A stretch of 36,358 nucleotides of DNA from Bacteroidales bacterium (GCA_024398095.1 JAKSJK010000016.1:1-36358), one strand, 5' to 3'. Shown: positions 25,832-33,466, numbered from the stretch's first letter. Numbers and translations: made by a program. The notes: generated from the sequence alone by a model not told the origin.

Positions 25832-25833
25832 GA

Positions 25834-26094
25834 TTATTTCTTCTTTGCCCTTTCGCGTTCCCTTGCCAATGTTGCTTTGGCATTTTCGATTTGTCGTTTC
25901 AAGGATTCAATTGCGCGGTCGTGTGAAGCGGCGTGATCAATCTTTGACTTGCGATACGATGCTTTGCTGGAAGGTGTTGAGGCGCTCTTGATATATCCGG
26001 CATAGCGCTCGTTATCCTTCTTCTTTGCCTCTTTTTCCTTGTCGAGCCTTGCTCGAAGGTCAATAATCTGTTTTTTGTAATACTCTACGCTCAT
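25834..26094 (-). CDS. Small coiled-coil protein
   Basis: 86 residues, not recognised. Two charged helices (about 4-33 and 58-86) flank a Ser/Ala/Lys-rich middle (IKSASTPSSKASYRKSKIDH). About a quarter of the residues are Lys and the ends are strongly basic. No membrane segment. It overlaps nothing and sits 3 bases after the nuclease-like gene and 2 bases before the basic peptide gene. Confidence 0.6.
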   Translation of the reverse strand: MSVEYYKKQIIDLRARLDKEKEAKKKDNERYAGYIKSASTPSSKASYRKSKIDHAASHDRAIESLKRQIENAKATLARERERAKKK

Positions 26095-26097
26095 AGT

Positions 26098-26766
26098 CTA
26101 TATGGTTACAATAGTGTAATATGCAGTTGGCATCAACTCATGGAAAGATATCTTTCCCCATCTGACCTCATATGTGCCGTCCAAAGGAATAGCGGGATAA
26201 TTGTCGTTTCGTTCTTTCCAGTCCAGAACGCCGGACACCTGACGTCCCTCATCCATTGAAAAGGCGTAATAATTGGTTCCAGCGCGGGACTTTAAGTAGG
26301 ATTCGTCATTAGTAAGGAACACAGCTAGGCCAGCATCTACTGAACGATAGTGCTTTTTAACCAGTTCGATGCGTTTCACATCCTTCCAAAATGCATATCG
26401 TCCAAGATTCTGGGCTGCTTGATTTGTGACAATGGCAACTTCTTTGGGAGATTTCTCACCGAAACGTGAAATTCGTCCGGATATTGCCTTCAGTTTATAT
26501 TTCAGCTCAATGGGGATGTATTCTTCGCCTCTTCTTACAACGATGTCAATAGATGGTTTCTCAGTTTCCCATCGCTCGTACTCTCTATCAAAAGACGGAT
26601 TCTGACCCACAGGAAGGTGATATTCAAGGTCAACATCGTCGTAATGCTTTGATGCAAGAAGAGAAAGGGACAGTCTCATCTGAAAGTCCCTTTCGTTGAA
26701 CAAGAGCTCTTGATTGGAAAAAAGGAATGACATAATATCATTCCTCACCATCTCAACTAAATCCAT
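26098..26766 (-). CDS. PD-(D/E)XK nuclease-like protein
   Basis: 222 residues. The core SIDIVVRR then YIPIELKYK gives Asp74 and Glu87-Leu-Lys89, the D...ExK catalytic pattern of restriction-endonuclease-like nucleases, with an upstream helix containing Glu25 and a following basic strand-helix pair (VAIVTNQAAQNLGRYAFWKDVKRIELV). The N-terminal RDFQMRLSLSLLAS resembles the start of REase-like domains of unknown-function proteins. Cytoplasmic. It begins 2 bases after the tandem-repeat protein gene. Nuclease activity is inferred from the motif; target is unknown. Confidence 0.65.
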   Translation of the reverse strand: MDLVEMVRNDIMSFLFSNQELLFNERDFQMRLSLSLLASKHYDDVDLEYHLPVGQNPSFDREYERWETEKPSIDIVVRRGEEYIPIELKYKLKAISGRISRFGEKSPKEVAIVTNQAAQNLGRYAFWKDVKRIELVKKHYRSVDAGLAVFLTNDESYLKSRAGTNYYAFSMDEGRQVSGVLDWKERNDNYPAIPLDGTYEVRWGKISFHELMPTAYYTIVTI

Positions 26767-26768
26767 GC

Positions 26769-27173
26769 CTACTTGTTAAGCTCATCAATCAGTTTGCTGC
26801 CGAACTGGCGTGTAGTCCATGAAGGATCGTATTCGAAACCAATCTTCTCACTGATTTCTCGCAGGGCGCCCTTGACGTTATCGTAATCACGATATACCTG
26901 AATGGAGCCTTCCTCGGTCTGGAAGATCACGTATTCGCCGGACTCTGCGTATGCATACTCTTTTGTCTTTGCTGCATCATCATTGATGGTTTCAATCAAT
27001 TTCCTTCCGAACTGGCGTGTGGTCCATGCAGGGTCTGCTTCGAATCCTATTTTTTCTGCGATCTCGCGCAGAGCAGCTTTGTCGTTTTCGTAATCTTTAG
27101 CAACCTTGATTGTGCCTTCTGCGCTCTGGGAAATCATATACTCACCACAGCGAGCGTTCTTTACCTTTGCCAT
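26769..27173 (-). CDS. Tandem-duplicated small protein (WTTRQFG module)
   Basis: 134 residues made of two close copies of a ~60-residue module (about 8-64 and 76-134). Each runs GEY-(M/V)-I-x-Q-x2-EG-(T/S)-I-x-V, then DY-(E/D)-N-x-K-x-ALREI-(A/S)-EKIGFE, then DP-x-WTTRQFG-x-KLI. Predicted fold is a beta hairpin followed by two helices. No enzyme motif. It starts just after the internal terminator hairpin at 27189-27227, so its level and that of the six genes behind it may be set by read-through. Confidence 0.65.
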   Translation of the reverse strand: MAKVKNARCGEYMISQSAEGTIKVAKDYENDKAALREIAEKIGFEADPAWTTRQFGRKLIETINDDAAKTKEYAYAESGEYVIFQTEEGSIQVYRDYDNVKGALREISEKIGFEYDPSWTTRQFGSKLIDELNK

Positions 27174-27188
27174 AGTTGTATCTATTAT

Positions 27189-27227
27189 AAAAAACGACCG
27201 GAGGTACTATCAAGTGCCTCCGGTCGT
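27189..27227 (-). terminator. Internal terminator / attenuator in the nine-gene operon
   Basis: On the - strand an 11-bp perfect stem (ACGACCGGAGG), extendable by 3 pairs, with a short loop, is followed by a run of T. It lies between the 104-residue and 134-residue genes, so most transcripts should stop after the first two genes and a fraction should read on. Confidence 0.8.
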
Positions 27228-27240
27228 AATATGCCTTGGA

Positions 27241-27555
27241 TTATTTACCAGCCGCAACAAGAGTAACGCTGTTGTCTGCGAGTTTTGTGTCGTCTGCGTT
27301 AGCAACCTGAACACCGATGCCCCATGCCTCAGCGAATTCTGTCTCGAACTTTCCTACGGTCTTGTTGCCGCCAACTGTAAGTTCACCACCCTTTGCGCCC
27401 TCTGCACGAATAGAAGCGAGAGTTGCTGCGTCATCTGCCATCTTGCCTTTGCAAGAAGGGTTCATGTAAACGCGAAGTGAGCTGCCGAAAGCGGCTTTGA
27501 AATCTGCTTTGAGTTTGCGTACAGTTGTACGGCCATTGATTTTAAGATCTGCCAT
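27241..27555 (-). CDS. Small two-module protein, second gene of the operon
   Basis: 104 residues from ATG 27555 (MADLKINGRTT). Two copies of a ~45-residue module: TTVRKLKADFKAAFGSSLRVY and KTVGKFETEFAEAWGIGVQV share TV-x-K-(L/F)-x2-(D/E)-F-x2-A-(F/W)-G-x2-(L/V)-x-V, each followed by a (M/L)ADxxxTL-type strand. This suggests a beta-alpha-beta-beta unit repeated twice. It is homologous to the neighbouring 121-residue protein. No signal peptide, no catalytic residues. Its place before the attenuator implies higher expression than the genes behind it. Function unknown. Confidence 0.7.
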   Translation of the reverse strand: MADLKINGRTTVRKLKADFKAAFGSSLRVYMNPSCKGKMADDAATLASIRAEGAKGGELTVGGNKTVGKFETEFAEAWGIGVQVANADDTKLADNSVTLVAAGK

Positions 27556-27583
27556 GATTAATATGTATTTTATGGTTTTGTTG

Positions 27584-27949
27584 TTATTTATACTCGCCGC
27601 GGGCTGCTTGACCGATGGTAATCTCGTTAGGAACGAGTTTCTTTGCGTCAGCATCCTTTATCTGCACGGTAACACCGAACTGCTTGTCAAACAACTTTTC
27701 TGCATCACCAACCTTCATGCTCGCCTTGATTTTCAAGTCTTCAGCTTTGGTGTTGGCTTCCTTGGTTGTTTTCTGATTCAACTGGTTGAGGGTAAGGTTC
27801 TCATCTGCAATCTGAGCTCCCTTGTAGAACACAAGAGAAACGCCGAATGCCTTTTTGAAATCAGCGGATATTGTCTTGAGTTTTTTGTTTGGTGCTACCG
27901 AAAACTCCGCCTTGTTAAAATTGTCTTTGATGTTGTTTAGCAGGCCCAT
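27584..27949 (-). CDS. Small two-module protein, first gene of the operon
   Basis: 121 residues from ATG 27949; a GTG 12 bases earlier is an alternative start. After a ~13-residue amphipathic start come two copies of the same module as in the 104-residue protein: KKLKTISADFKKAFGVSLVFY and MKVGDAEKLFDKQFGVTVQI, with ADENLTL and LVPNEITI strands after them. A Lys/Glu-rich linker joins them. First gene of the nine-gene operon; its start lies 15-38 bases after a GTTTAGC / GCTAAAC hairpin in the leader that could influence translation. Function unknown. Confidence 0.7.
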   Translation of the reverse strand: MGLLNNIKDNFNKAEFSVAPNKKLKTISADFKKAFGVSLVFYKGAQIADENLTLNQLNQKTTKEANTKAEDLKIKASMKVGDAEKLFDKQFGVTVQIKDADAKKLVPNEITIGQAARGEYK

Positions 27950-27963
27950 ATAGGTGGTCACTA

Positions 27964-28280
27964 TGTTTAGCGGCTCCCAAGCTAAACGGGTACAAAAAAA
28001 GACGTGGGAGTTCTACTCTTGCTTATCCCAAACACAGGCCTTGGCGAGCCTACCAGAGAGATAAGCAACGCAGCTGGCCCACGTCAGGGATGATATGCAG
28101 AACACTCTACGCCCAAGGCGCGGTGACTGAATCGTCATCGAGACGGGACGTTCTCCGTTGCCGTTTCTTCTTCTGGTATTTTCAAACCGCCAAGTTTGTG
28201 TTTAGAAGAAAAACGTCAAGTAACGTCTTCTATATGTAATGCCCACCCAGCCCTACGGCCAGCTGAACACCCCAAATATA
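27964..28280 (-). ncRNA. Structured 5' leader / possible ncRNA of the nine-gene operon
   Basis: A -7 box TATATTTG (28273-28280, - strand) would start a leader of about 300 nt. Near its end, GACGTGGG / CCCACGTC (28078-28085 with 28001-28008) closes a domain containing TTGCTTATC / GATAAGCAA (28060-28068 with 28019-28027) and an AGGC/GCCT tip, and is followed on the - strand by seven T. That is a terminator-like end at about 27994, so a ~275-nt RNA could be released or attenuated. A further hairpin (27964-27987) lies between it and the first start codon. Upstream part also has an ACGT-containing hairpin (28204-28231). This also accounts for the 400 bases without a gene. Confidence 0.5.
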
Positions 28281-28349
28281 CAAAAAGATTTCAGATGTTA
28301 GAGGAAAAGCGGTCCAAATCGTTCTAAAATGCTTAGTCTATCAGCGTTT

Positions 28350-29597
28350 TCATCGCCTAATCCCCCGCGAATGGCTCACATCCTGGCTTCTGTCCATCGT
28401 TTCCCTTTTGGCCTGTTTCCAAAGATCTTCGCCTAACAGTTCCGGCAGGCCCATCTTCTCAAAGATGGAGACAAACGCCGGACCGGTCGCTGCCAGACGG
28501 TAAGTGATCTTTACCAGCGTATAGCCATTTTCCCGTCTTTGCTTTTCAGCCTCATTCGCGCGGTATAGATTCCTGTTGGATTCTCTCTGCAGTTCATCAC
28601 GTCTTTGCGTGATTTCATGCAGCAGCACCTCGAGCCTGCCATTTTCCGCCGACTTCTCATCAAGGGCCTTTGCCTGATCTGCCACTGTCTCCTGGAGGCG
28701 TTTAAGTTCTGGAGATATGCCGACAGCGACTGCGAGCCGGTCGAAACCTTTCTTCAAAGATGTTCTTACCGACTTCGCAAGCTTAATTGTCTTAAGCTCG
28801 AGCCTGCGGCGAGACACTTCCTGACGCAAATTCGACGAAGTCTGCGTCAGATTGTCATTCGTTTCCCGCAGTGCAGCATTCTCTTCTGCAAGATCATTGT
28901 TGCTGCTTAGCAACTTCTCATTATCCCGCTCTATGCGCATGGACTGTTCCGCAAGCGCCTGCGCCTTGTATCGCTGTGCATTGAGATGGACAGCGTCGCT
29001 GGCAACGCCACGCTTCAGTCCTGTCGCCTCCGCAGCAAGGTCCTGCATCAGGGACATGTCGGAAGGCGACAGTCTGATGATCTTGCCGTAGTTGTCGACT
29101 TCGTGCATGAGCGGTTTCCCGTCAGGGCCCTTCTGTACCTTGCCGTTCCTTTTCACCTGGCGCTGCACCATCACGTGCTCGCGGCAGGTGGTATCAAAGA
29201 TGACATGCCCATGATAGTTGGGTTTCCATTCACGGGTCTTGGCATCGTAGTGCCCCTCGTCCATGTGGACATAGTACTGAATGGGCGTTATGCCCAACCT
29301 GCCATGGCACAGGTTTCCGAAACGGATGAGCTGGTCAAGGTTGGCGTCCTTGTCCAGGACGATGACAGCCTCCTCGATGGGAGTAGCACTCGCCTGCATC
29401 TTCTGCCCGACAACTGATTGATAGGTGGCACGGATGCGTTCCTCGCAGTCGTGGACGGTCTCGATGACCTTATAGGAATTGAGGTGCGTGAGGTCTTCGC
29501 GCACATAGCCAAGCGTCTTCTGACGCTGGTTGTGTATTTCACTCGAGGCCGTCTTGCAGGCCTGCATGTGAACGGATGTTTTCTTCTCTGTTGCCAT
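28350..29597 (-). CDS. MobV-family relaxase (Mob/Pre)
   Basis: 415 residues. The relaxase domain (about 1-210) carries YYVHMDEGHYD with His111 and Asp113-Glu114, then PNYHGHVIFD with His129 and His131, the metal-binding histidines of the MobV family. The C-terminal part (about 215-345) is a long coiled coil. The protein nicks oriT and pilots DNA in mobilization of plasmids and NBU-like elements. It is preceded by a repeat-rich spacer that probably holds its oriT. Normal length for Bacteroidales MobV proteins. Confidence 0.85.
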   Translation of the reverse strand: MATEKKTSVHMQACKTASSEIHNQRQKTLGYVREDLTHLNSYKVIETVHDCEERIRATYQSVVGQKMQASATPIEEAVIVLDKDANLDQLIRFGNLCHGRLGITPIQYYVHMDEGHYDAKTREWKPNYHGHVIFDTTCREHVMVQRQVKRNGKVQKGPDGKPLMHEVDNYGKIIRLSPSDMSLMQDLAAEATGLKRGVASDAVHLNAQRYKAQALAEQSMRIERDNEKLLSSNNDLAEENAALRETNDNLTQTSSNLRQEVSRRRLELKTIKLAKSVRTSLKKGFDRLAVAVGISPELKRLQETVADQAKALDEKSAENGRLEVLLHEITQRRDELQRESNRNLYRANEAEKQRRENGYTLVKITYRLAATGPAFVSIFEKMGLPELLGEDLWKQAKRETMDRSQDVSHSRGIRR

Positions 29598-29798
29598 AGT
29601 GTTTGTGGTGTTACCGTCGGGCAGGGCCCTCCGCAGGAGCGCACACCCCTTCAGGGGTATAGTGCGCTACAACCCCTGGAGGGGCTTGGGGTCGCTGCCG
29701 TCACGGTGTTGAATGGTTCTGTTGTCTGATTGCTTGACATTATGGCACTTTGGCACATTCATATCCTAGCCCGAAAATGCCAAAGTGTCAAAGTGCCA
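29598..29798. other. Probable oriT region
   Basis: A 201-base spacer directly upstream of the relaxase, dense in inverted repeats: GCGCACACCCCT / AGGGGT..GTGCGC (29639-29667), CCCCT / AGGGG (29673-29684), and a 15-bp repeat with one G-T pair (29742-29756 with 29785-29799). The last may also act at the end of the DUF3987 gene. Position and structure fit oriT; the nick site cannot be read by eye. Confidence 0.5.
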
Positions 29799-31097
29799 TC
29801 ACTGAATCTTCTGATATACTCCATGCCGGAGCTTCTTGATGAACGGATCGTCCTTACCTACTTCCAGCATGCGGAACACGGTGCGCCTGGATATCCCCAT
29901 GTGCGCCGCTATTGCAAGTGCCTGTGCGGATGTGAATGTACCGTCAAGCGCAGAGAAGAATCTGATCTTGCGCTCGATGTCTTCGCCTCCGGTAATGACC
30001 AGCTCATAGACCTCCTGGATTGTGGAGAGATAGTAGTCGGCCAGAAGAGTCGAGAGGATCGCGCTCTCTGGTCCAATCGAGTTGTTGTTCCCGAATATGC
30101 CTTTGTCTGCATCACGCATAACCTGGATTATCAGTGAAAATCTGATGATATAGGTCTCAATCTTCCTGAGAAACTCTACGGAATGAGAAGCACCTTCATC
30201 GGCACATTTCTTCTCACCTCTGTTCTGCCAATCCACCAGAAAGCTGCGGGCAGAGGAATCAAAGGTGTATGTGATTCCCTGTTCCGTTCCGTCGTTGAAT
30301 GCATCCGCATAGTTCATTATCGGAGCCAGGATGTATGCCCAACGGTCAGCTGCACCGGATGGAAGGTCTTCCTCTTCCTTCCAGAGTACAGGCTCGCCGT
30401 CCTTAGGGTTCAGCACGAATAAGAGACGTGGGAAGAACCCGTTATCCAGGTCGGACTGGAACACCTTTGGAAGGATACCTGGCTGTATGGTGCCGATCAC
30501 GCTCGCGAACGGGCTGGAGACAGAATCGATGTCATCCTGAGATTTCCTGTTTACGACAATCGATTCTCCCGTGAAGAGGCTCAGCCAGGCTTCCATGTCT
30601 CCGCCGCCATTACGGTACCGATTGAAGGAATTGAGCCATCCCTTGAGTTCATCCACACAGACGCAGACTCCAGCGGGATTGGTCTTGAGCACCTTCACCA
30701 GCGCTTCCATGGTAGTGTCGCGCACGATGCGCTGGCGAGGGACCGGCTTTGCCCCTCGTTGATCCGGAGACGTACTGCGGTAACGCTCCAGCTGATGTGC
30801 ATAGTCAGACAGAGACACTCTGTCACGACCTGCCAGCGGACGCATGGCAAAGGAGACCGGGTGGGTCTTGATTGATCCCGGTCCGCCGACAAGAACGGTG
30901 AAAAGGATAGGAGCCGTCACCCAGTTCTCCTTGAAGCGACAGACGCAGCTGTTCCCAATGGCACTTGAGAAGGCATGGAAGAGAGCTGCGGCCGTGTACG
31001 GAACGGGATACCCACTCTCATGCTCAAGGTCGCATATTATCTCCTGAATGCCATTGGGGAATACTACGAGCGGGAATTCTATCTTCTCATTTTCCAT
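29799..31097 (-). CDS. DUF3987 helicase/primase-like protein
   Basis: About 432 residues from ATG 31097 (MENEKIEFPLVVFP). DUF3987 marks: NSCVCRFKENWVTAPILFTVLVGGPGSIKTHPVSFA, containing an atypical P-loop GGPGSIKTHP, then VCVCVDELKGWLNSFNRYRNGGGD as Walker B. The C-terminus has a helix-turn-helix-like segment (SAQALAIAAHMGISRRTVFRMLE). Such proteins are regular parts of Bacteroidales mobilizable islands and are thought to act in element replication. The start overlaps the end of the DUF3853 gene by 11 bases, indicating translational coupling. Confidence 0.8.
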   Translation of the reverse strand: MENEKIEFPLVVFPNGIQEIICDLEHESGYPVPYTAAALFHAFSSAIGNSCVCRFKENWVTAPILFTVLVGGPGSIKTHPVSFAMRPLAGRDRVSLSDYAHQLERYRSTSPDQRGAKPVPRQRIVRDTTMEALVKVLKTNPAGVCVCVDELKGWLNSFNRYRNGGGDMEAWLSLFTGESIVVNRKSQDDIDSVSSPFASVIGTIQPGILPKVFQSDLDNGFFPRLLFVLNPKDGEPVLWKEEEDLPSGAADRWAYILAPIMNYADAFNDGTEQGITYTFDSSARSFLVDWQNRGEKKCADEGASHSVEFLRKIETYIIRFSLIIQVMRDADKGIFGNNNSIGPESAILSTLLADYYLSTIQEVYELVITGGEDIERKIRFFSALDGTFTSAQALAIAAHMGISRRTVFRMLEVGKDDPFIKKLRHGVYQKIQ

Positions 31098-31413
31098 GAC
31101 GCACCTCCCTTGCTGACCTTTGGAAGGCGTCGGCGAGTTCCCTTGCCTTCTCGACATCAAAGATAATCTTCCTGCCGATGTTGGATACGATGGCATCGTC
31201 CAGAACGCCCTGCCTCTTCAACGAATAGACCGTGCTCTGGCTGCAACCAATCTTCTCGGCTAGTTCTTCCACGCCCTGGGCGTAGATTGGATGATTTGTG
31301 GACGCCGCATCGTGTGGCGACTTTGCGAGTTCGTTCAGCTGGAGGAACTCTTCTCCAGTCATCATGCATAGCGGTGTGCTAAGCAGTCTGATGATTTCGT
31401 TTTTACCCTGCAT
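31087..31413 (-). CDS. DUF3853-family helix-turn-helix protein
   Basis: 108 residues from ATG 31413; a longer TTG-started frame is rejected. The helix-turn-helix is GVEELAEKIGCSQSTVYSLKRQG followed by a short wing (NIGRKIIFDVEKARE), like excisionase/MerR-type DNA-binding proteins. DUF3853 genes sit just before DUF3987 genes in mobilizable islands, as here, and probably control excision or the mobilization genes. A terminator separates it from the cargo genes upstream. Confidence 0.8.
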   Translation of the reverse strand: MQGKNEIIRLLSTPLCMMTGEEFLQLNELAKSPHDAASTNHPIYAQGVEELAEKIGCSQSTVYSLKRQGVLDDAIVSNIGRKIIFDVEKARELADAFQRSAREVRHGK

Positions 31414-31435
31414 TTGGATGTTATTATAGTTTAAC

Positions 31436-31466
31436 AAAAATTGCCGCCTCCATATGGAAGCGGCAG
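31436..31466 (-). terminator. Terminator after the DUF1016 / membrane protein genes
   Basis: On the - strand TGCCGC / GCGGCA arms with a TCCATATGGA core are followed by ATTTTT. It lies about 70 bases after the stop at 31537 and isolates the DUF3853-DUF3987-mob unit. Confidence 0.75.
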
Positions 31467-31536
31467 CAAGGTATTTGGCGGTAATCGATTTGACTGCCGA
31501 ACGCCCGAACGCAGGTCCGAACGCAATTTCAAGTGT

Positions 31537-32325
31537 TTATTTCAGGGTTTCCGAAAACCGCGAAACCTCTTGACTGATAGCGCTGTATCCGATATTGTGG
31601 GCAGTAGACTTCGACGCGTGATCAGAGAGACTGCTTTTGCTCTTCACGACACTGATTTCGGGATGCCAGGACTTCAATGCAAGCATGGCATCAACATACT
31701 TTTGTAAAGGGATTTCCGGCTTGGTGATACCTTCGGAATCCAGTATGCTGTAAAAATAAGCCTCATTCTCACCAACTGAAATCTTCTCCTCCTCGGTCTT
31801 CTCGGGAATGAAAGGTTCGGTATGCCATGCAATCAAAGCGGTAACCACCCTGTCTACGTTCTTCGGGGAGTCATCATTCAACAGGGCGCTGATTTTCGCC
31901 TTTGCAGCTGTCTCCACAGCTTCGGCATCCATGCTCGCAGAAAGTCTCTTGAAGTCATCATACTCGAAGCTGTATTTTATGATGTAAATGTCAAGGAGAT
32001 CGTTGTTGTTCAGCACACGCCCAACGAAAGAAATATCATCGATAATATTCGGAGTCATGGGAGACCCACTCTGAAATGGGAACCTGAAGGCGCGCAGATA
32101 ATCGCGGATCTCTGCATTTGACTTTCCTTCACTGAGCAGTTCCACGGCTTTCTTGTGCACGAAGACGAGGTAGTAATAGCGCCTGTTCTTGAAGAACTTG
32201 ATAGGGTTAGCTCCAAGCTCCACGAATTTCATGACGAAATAGAACGTGGCCACAGCAAGGAAACAAATGAAGAAGTCCCAGAGGAAATCACTCAAGGAGG
32301 CTAGAATCCGGACCAACTTATCCAT
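31537..32325 (-). CDS. Membrane-anchored protein of unknown function
   Basis: 262 residues. One hydrophobic segment near the N-terminus (about 10-34, LASLSDFLWDFFICFLAVATFYFVM) is followed by a basic patch (FFKNRRYYY) and a soluble, mostly helical remainder. This predicts an inner-membrane anchor with a cytoplasmic body. No known domain is recognised. It begins 10 bases after the DUF1016 gene, so the two are probably expressed together and may act together. Confidence 0.6.
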   Translation of the reverse strand: MDKLVRILASLSDFLWDFFICFLAVATFYFVMKFVELGANPIKFFKNRRYYYLVFVHKKAVELLSEGKSNAEIRDYLRAFRFPFQSGSPMTPNIIDDISFVGRVLNNNDLLDIYIIKYSFEYDDFKRLSASMDAEAVETAAKAKISALLNDDSPKNVDRVVTALIAWHTEPFIPEKTEEEKISVGENEAYFYSILDSEGITKPEIPLQKYVDAMLALKSWHPEISVVKSKSSLSDHASKSTAHNIGYSAISQEVSRFSETLK

Positions 32326-32335
32326 GATCTGCGTT

Positions 32336-33466
32336 CTATTTATACGTGTCCTTTAAAATTTCACAGTATTCGGCTAATGTATGCCTCAGTACCTCTCGAG
32401 GAATCAGCACCCTCTTATATTCCGCTACCATTGTCGGGCTCATGGTCCTGCTTAAAGAGTACTCGACTTCGCTTCTATCTGCAGAAGGACACAATATGAT
32501 ACCTAACGATGGGTTCTCATTCTCTCTCTTAACCTCCCTGTCAAGCGCCTCAAGATACATGTCCATCTTGCTTGAAAATTCCGCTTCATAGTCCACTGCT
32601 TTCAGTTCCACTGCCGCCAGGCACTGAAGCGCGCGATGATAGAACAGGAGATCTATTCTTTTCTTCTTGCCACCAACATTAACCTCGAATTCAGATGCCA
32701 TATAGATGAAGTCCTTGCCCAGCTCCAAGATGAACTGCTTCATATGCTCAAGGAGAGAAGCATGCAATTGATGTTCGTTGTGCTTATCCTTCAAACCGAG
32801 AAAATCAAGAACAGCCCTGTCCTTCAGCAAAAATTCCGCATTAGGATATGTGCTTAAGAGGGAAGGAGACAGCATCTTGTCCTTATTCATGACAGACTCA
32901 AAGGTCTGTGTCACTATACATCGTCTCAACTCTTCCTGCTTAAGATGTTGCTGGCCGGAATAGAGTATGTAGAATACTCTCTCTTCATTGCGAGAGCATC
33001 GATTCAGGATCTCCACATGATTGGTGAAGGATGTCAATGCAAGAATCCCAGGCATCTGTGATATGGACATTTGTGCAGTTGGCAACTGCACTTTTGGCTG
33101 TGCTGCTATTTGTGCAGTTTGCGACTGCACAAATTCACTCAGTCGCAATTGCTGAATGAGACCACTAAAGCCGGAATCGCCATATACTTCATAGAACTTG
33201 ACCATATTATAGAGATTCCTCTTGCTATAACCTCTACGCTTGGGATTATGTCTCTTTATATAATCAGATAGCTCCTCTATCACTTTTGCTCCCCACTTTT
33301 CCGTCCGTAGACGTTCTGAAATAAACTGTCCGATCTCCCAATACATTTGCAAGGCCTCCGCATTTACTTTCGCGATGGCTGAAGTGTGATGAGCAGTTAT
33401 GATGCTATCAATGAGAGCAAATTCGCGCTCCCGGTCTTGAATCAATGTCTTGTCTTCCGTATTCAT
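32336..33466 (-). CDS. DUF1016 (YhcG-type) PD-(D/E)XK nuclease
   Basis: 376 residues. The N-terminal DUF1016 domain (about 20-110) shows MYWEIGQFISERLRTEKWGAKVIEELSDYI and RGYSKRNLYNMVKFYEVYG. The C-terminal nuclease domain has RIDLLFYH with Asp272 and VELK with Glu287 and Lys289. A Gln-rich linker (about 113-137) is encoded by DNA containing two near-palindromes (33073-33091 and 33109-33133), which look like an in-frame repeat insertion. Members occur in variable and defence-associated regions; E. coli YhcG has been discussed as a nuclease. It lies 33 bases after the integrase stop. Confidence 0.85.
   Translation of the reverse strand: MNTEDKTLIQDREREFALIDSIITAHHTSAIAKVNAEALQMYWEIGQFISERLRTEKWGAKVIEELSDYIKRHNPKRRGYSKRNLYNMVKFYEVYGDSGFSGLIQQLRLSEFVQSQTAQIAAQPKVQLPTAQMSISQMPGILALTSFTNHVEILNRCSRNEERVFYILYSGQQHLKQEELRRCIVTQTFESVMNKDKMLSPSLLSTYPNAEFLLKDRAVLDFLGLKDKHNEHQLHASLLEHMKQFILELGKDFIYMASEFEVNVGGKKKRIDLLFYHRALQCLAAVELKAVDYEAEFSSKMDMYLEALDREVKRENENPSLGIILCPSADRSEVEYSLSRTMSPTMVAEYKRVLIPREVLRHTLAEYCEILKDTYK
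33073..33133. repeat. Two palindromic repeats inside the DUF1016 gene
   Basis: GTGCAGTTG-G-CAACTGCAC (33073-33091) is a perfect 9-bp-arm palindrome; TTTGTGCAGT / ACTGCACAAA (33109-33133) has 10-bp arms with a 5-base centre. Both keep the frame and encode a Gln/Ala-rich linker. Confidence 0.7.

Noticed and set aside
27497..27940. 147-codon + strand frame opposite the first two operon genes
   Set aside because: The - strand frames carry four copies of one module, which cannot be chance; the + frame is a shadow.
33061..33133. Palindromes considered as a short CRISPR-like array
   Set aside because: Only two units with unequal centres, inside a coding frame; no spacers and no cas genes.
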